From: Pantoea nemavictus
GTDB taxonomy: Bacteria > Pseudomonadota > Gammaproteobacteria > Enterobacterales > Enterobacteriaceae
Direction of reading: 5' to 3'
Assembly (NCBI RefSeq): GCF_037479095.1
Contig: NZ_JBBGZW010000001.1
Coordinates: 1,860,001 to 1,924,000 of the forward strand
DNA length: 64,000 nt
Below are positions 62,029 to 64,000 of this stretch, piece after piece; the first letter of the stretch is position 1; each line of letters begins with the position of its first letter. The notes beneath the pieces were generated by a model. That model had not been told where the DNA came from, did no database searches, and saw only the letters and a list, made by a program, of their open reading frames with translations. Made by a program: the position numbers and the translations under genes.

Positions 62029-63671
62029 GCGGTTCTCTCCATCATGTTTGCGTTGCTGGCACCCGGTGGTACCAATGGCCAGACGTTTTCATGCTCATCT
62101 ATCGAAACATGCAGGAAGTAAGGACCTTCACTGTTCAGCAGAGCATCGAGGGCGGCGTCGACCTGATCTTTACGGCTAATGCGCTGGCCCGGAATATCAA
62201 AGGCGCTGGCCAGCGTGAGGAAATCGGGATTATCGGTAAGAATGGTTTCGCTATAGCGACCATCAAAGAACAATTGCTGCCACTGGCGCACCATGCCCAG
62301 ACGTTGGTTATCCAACAGCAGGATTTTCACCGGTAACTTGCCGCGCTTGATGGTGCCCAGCTCCTGAATGTTCATCATGATTGAGCCATCGCCGGACACG
62401 CAGATTACCGTATCTTTAGGACGCGCCACTTGCGCACCGATCGCCGCCGGCAGACCAAAGCCCATGGTGCCGAGGCCGCTAGAGGTAATGAAGTTTTCTG
62501 GGGCGGTGAAGCTCATGTGCTGAGCGGCCCACATCTGGTGCTGGCCCACATCGGTGGTCACCACGGCGCTATCTGCTTTACGATCGGACAACTGCTTCAG
62601 CAGCAACGGCGCGTAAATCGCTTCGCCTGGATGATCATAACGCCAGTCGAATTCGCTTTTCATCGCGCTCACTTCTTTGCGCCAGCCATCAATCTGCAGC
62701 GGCATGCTGAGCGCAGGCAACACCTGATTCATATCGCCCTGCAACGAGACATGTGCACGACGCAGTTTGTTCAGCTCGGCAGGATCGATATCGATGTGAA
62801 TGACGCTGGCATGAGGTGCAAAAGTATCCAGCTTGCCGGTGACGCGGTCGTCAAAGCGCGCGCCCACTGCAATCAGCAAATCACAGGATTGCACGGCGAG
62901 GTTGGCGGCTTTGGTGCCGTGCATGCCCAGCATACCCAGATAAAGATCGCTGCTGGCATCCGCGCTGCCGAGACCTTTCAGGGTGGAAACCATCGGAATA
63001 CCCGTTTCCTGCGCCATGGCGCGCAGTGCTGGAACCGCCTGCGCCATTCCTACGCCACCACCGATATACAACATCGGTTTGTGGGACTGCGCCATTAAGG
63101 CTCGCGCCTCCGCGATATGCTGCGCAGAATGGCTCACTTCTTCTTCCACTGGCAGCAGGTGCGGCGTCAGTTCGCCATTGGCGACCTGAATGTCTTTCGG
63201 GATATCGACCAGCACCGGGCCAGGGCGGCCAGCCTGGGCAATGGCGAAGGCTTCGGCCATTACAGAAGGTAAATCATCAAGGGATTCAACGAGGAAACTG
63301 TGCTTGGTACAAGCTAACGACAAACCGAGAACATCGATTTCCTGGAAGGCGTCGGTACCGATGAAGGCGGAAGAGACCTGACCGGTGATCGCCACAACTG
63401 GGATTGAATCCATCATCGCATCCGCCAGCCCTGTAATCAGGTTGGTGGCACCTGGGCCCGAAGTCGCAATACATACGCCAGTCTTCCCGGTTGCGCGGGC
63501 ATAACCAATTGCCGCCATCACCGCACCTTGCTCATGACGGCACAGTAGGTGTTCCACGCCGCCATCGTAGAGCGCGTCATACACTGGCATGATTGCGCCG
63601 CCAGGATAGCCAAACACTGTATCGACACTCTGCGCGCGTAAAGCCTGAACTACCCACTGTGCACCTGTCAT
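62025..63671 (-). CDS. ilvG: Acetolactate synthase isozyme II large subunit (intact)
   Basis: IlvG is the ThDP-dependent catalytic subunit condensing pyruvate with pyruvate or 2-oxobutanoate. The 548-residue protein is unbroken, unlike the frameshifted ilvG of E. coli K-12. [31 protein letters not shown] near residue 18 holds the catalytic glutamate. [29 protein letters not shown] near residue 425 is the ThDP/Mg2+ site. AGGAG precedes the ATG at 63671; an ATG 30 bp upstream is less likely. Confidence 0.98.
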   Translation of the reverse strand: MTGAQWVVQALRAQSVDTVFGYPGGAIMPVYDALYDGGVEHLLCRHEQGAVMAAIGYARATGKTGVCIATSGPGATNLITGLADAMMDSIPVVAITGQVSSAFIGTDAFQEIDVLGLSLACTKHSFLVESLDDLPSVMAEAFAIAQAGRPGPVLVDIPKDIQVANGELTPHLLPVEEEVSHSAQHIAEARALMAQSHKPMLYIGGGVGMAQAVPALRAMAQETGIPMVSTLKGLGSADASSDLYLGMLGMHGTKAANLAVQSCDLLIAVGARFDDRVTGKLDTFAPHASVIHIDIDPAELNKLRRAHVSLQGDMNQVLPALSMPLQIDGWRKEVSAMKSEFDWRYDHPGEAIYAPLLLKQLSDRKADSAVVTTDVGQHQMWAAQHMSFTAPENFITSSGLGTMGFGLPAAIGAQVARPKDTVICVSGDGSIMMNIQELGTIKRGKLPVKILLLDNQRLGMVRQWQQLFFDGRYSETILTDNPDFLTLASAFDIPGQRISRKDQVDAALDALLNSEGPYFLHVSIDEHENVWPLVPPGASNANMMERTA

Positions 63672-63763
63672 GGTTATTCTCCTGTATTCCTTGGGGAACA
63701 ACAGAATTTTATGCTACTGCTCATAATCTGTTCCTCGCTGATTCGCTGATATTTCGTCTGGTT

Positions 63764-63796
63764 AAAAAAAAACCCCCGGACCTTTCGGTGCGGGGG
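63764..63796 (-). terminator. ilvGMEDA attenuator terminator
   Basis: On the minus strand CCCCCGCACC, a GAAA loop and GGTCCGGGGG form a near-perfect 10-bp stem (one mismatch), followed by nine T residues, between ilvL and ilvG. This is the transcription attenuator controlled by translation of ilvL. Confidence 0.93.
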
Positions 63797-63820
63797 TTTT
63801 TGGAATTCCAGACTTGATTT

Positions 63821-63919
63821 TTAAGCCTTTCTTTCTCCAAGCGATGCCCCGCACCGTGGGATAATAATCACCACCACGCTAATCACGACTAGGCTAATCA
63901 CTTGTAGAAGGGCTTTCAT
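63821..63919 (-). CDS. ilvL: ilvGMEDA leader peptide IlvL
   Basis: The 32-codon peptide begins MKALLQVISLVVISVVVIII and ends PRCGASLGERKA. It is rich in isoleucine, valine and leucine control codons, as in E. coli IlvL, which is also 32 residues. When charged branched-chain tRNAs are scarce, the ribosome stalls here and prevents the terminator at 63764-63796 from forming. The operon promoter must lie upstream (63920-64000). Confidence 0.95.
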   Translation of the reverse strand: MKALLQVISLVVISVVVIIIPRCGASLGERKA

Positions 63920-64000
63920 GTGTAATTTGTTTTTTCGATTGTTCGAAGTAATACCTACAGAGTTACCATAGTTAGCATGATGTTGACAATAATTTTCATG

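Noticed and set aside
1..64000. CRISPR array, IS element, prophage or tRNA gene
   Set aside because: No regularly spaced direct repeats, transposase, integrase or tRNA-like cloverleaf was recognised on either strand.

Overview
The window comes from an enterobacterial chromosome (order Enterobacterales). The signs are a kdp operon, an ilvGMEDA operon with an ilvL attenuator next to ilvY/ilvC, the neighbours yhjD-yhjE, mqo, mntP, lgo genes and a canonical 127-bp ERIC element. The gene mix, the very abundant small palindromic repeats and the metabolic content suggest an Erwiniaceae member (Pantoea/Erwinia-like). That genus-level guess is inference. No rRNA, tRNA, phage genes, insertion sequences or CRISPR array were seen.

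Layout. 1-5.2 kb: the kdpFABC-D potassium uptake operon (minus strand; kdpD runs off the left edge), with a KdpE-type operator upstream. 5.2-8.7 kb: an HD-GYP protein, a HigB/HigA toxin-antitoxin pair and a hexarate-type MFS permease. 9.2-16.7 kb: an orphan sugar-binding protein, two acyltransferase-like proteins, an ABC exporter, a glutathionyl-hydroquinone reductase, an esterase, a TIM-barrel isomerase and the fluoride channel gene crcB preceded by a fluoride riboswitch. 16.9-17.6 kb: a second toxin-antitoxin pair. 17.7-21.3 kb: the L-galactonate genes lgoD, lgoR and lgoT.

21.4-40.8 kb is the most distinctive part. It is a 19-kb block that appears devoted to importing and breaking down peptides or amino acids with D-configured residues. 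It has a LysR regulator, an M19 dipeptidase, two complete and different peptide ABC importers, an S12 beta-lactamase-fold hydrolase, an FAH-family enzyme, an M55 D-aminopeptidase, a DmpA-type aminopeptidase, an enolase-superfamily dipeptide epimerase (or N-acetyl-D-glutamate racemase) and a DUF1611 protein of the D-glutamate N-acetyltransferase type. The set recalls the Bacillus dpp-ykf murein-peptide operon but is assembled from different parts.

41-54.6 kb: a 25-codon ORF with a strong promoter, mntP with an MntR box, a small membrane protein, mqo, a third toxin-antitoxin module (higBA), a LysE exporter with a divergent MocR regulator, a GST, a PhzF-family protein, an SDR with a divergent LysR regulator, ERIC, yhjD and yhjE. 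54.8-63.9 kb: ilvC, ilvY and ilvA-D-E-M-G-L, the branched-chain amino acid pathway, with an intact ilvG and leader-peptide attenuation.

Three families of palindromic intergenic repeats plus ERIC are scattered through the window. They sit between convergent genes, inside operons, and in one case supply the stop codon of a gene. Starts, motifs and repeats were read by eye; no database search was run.
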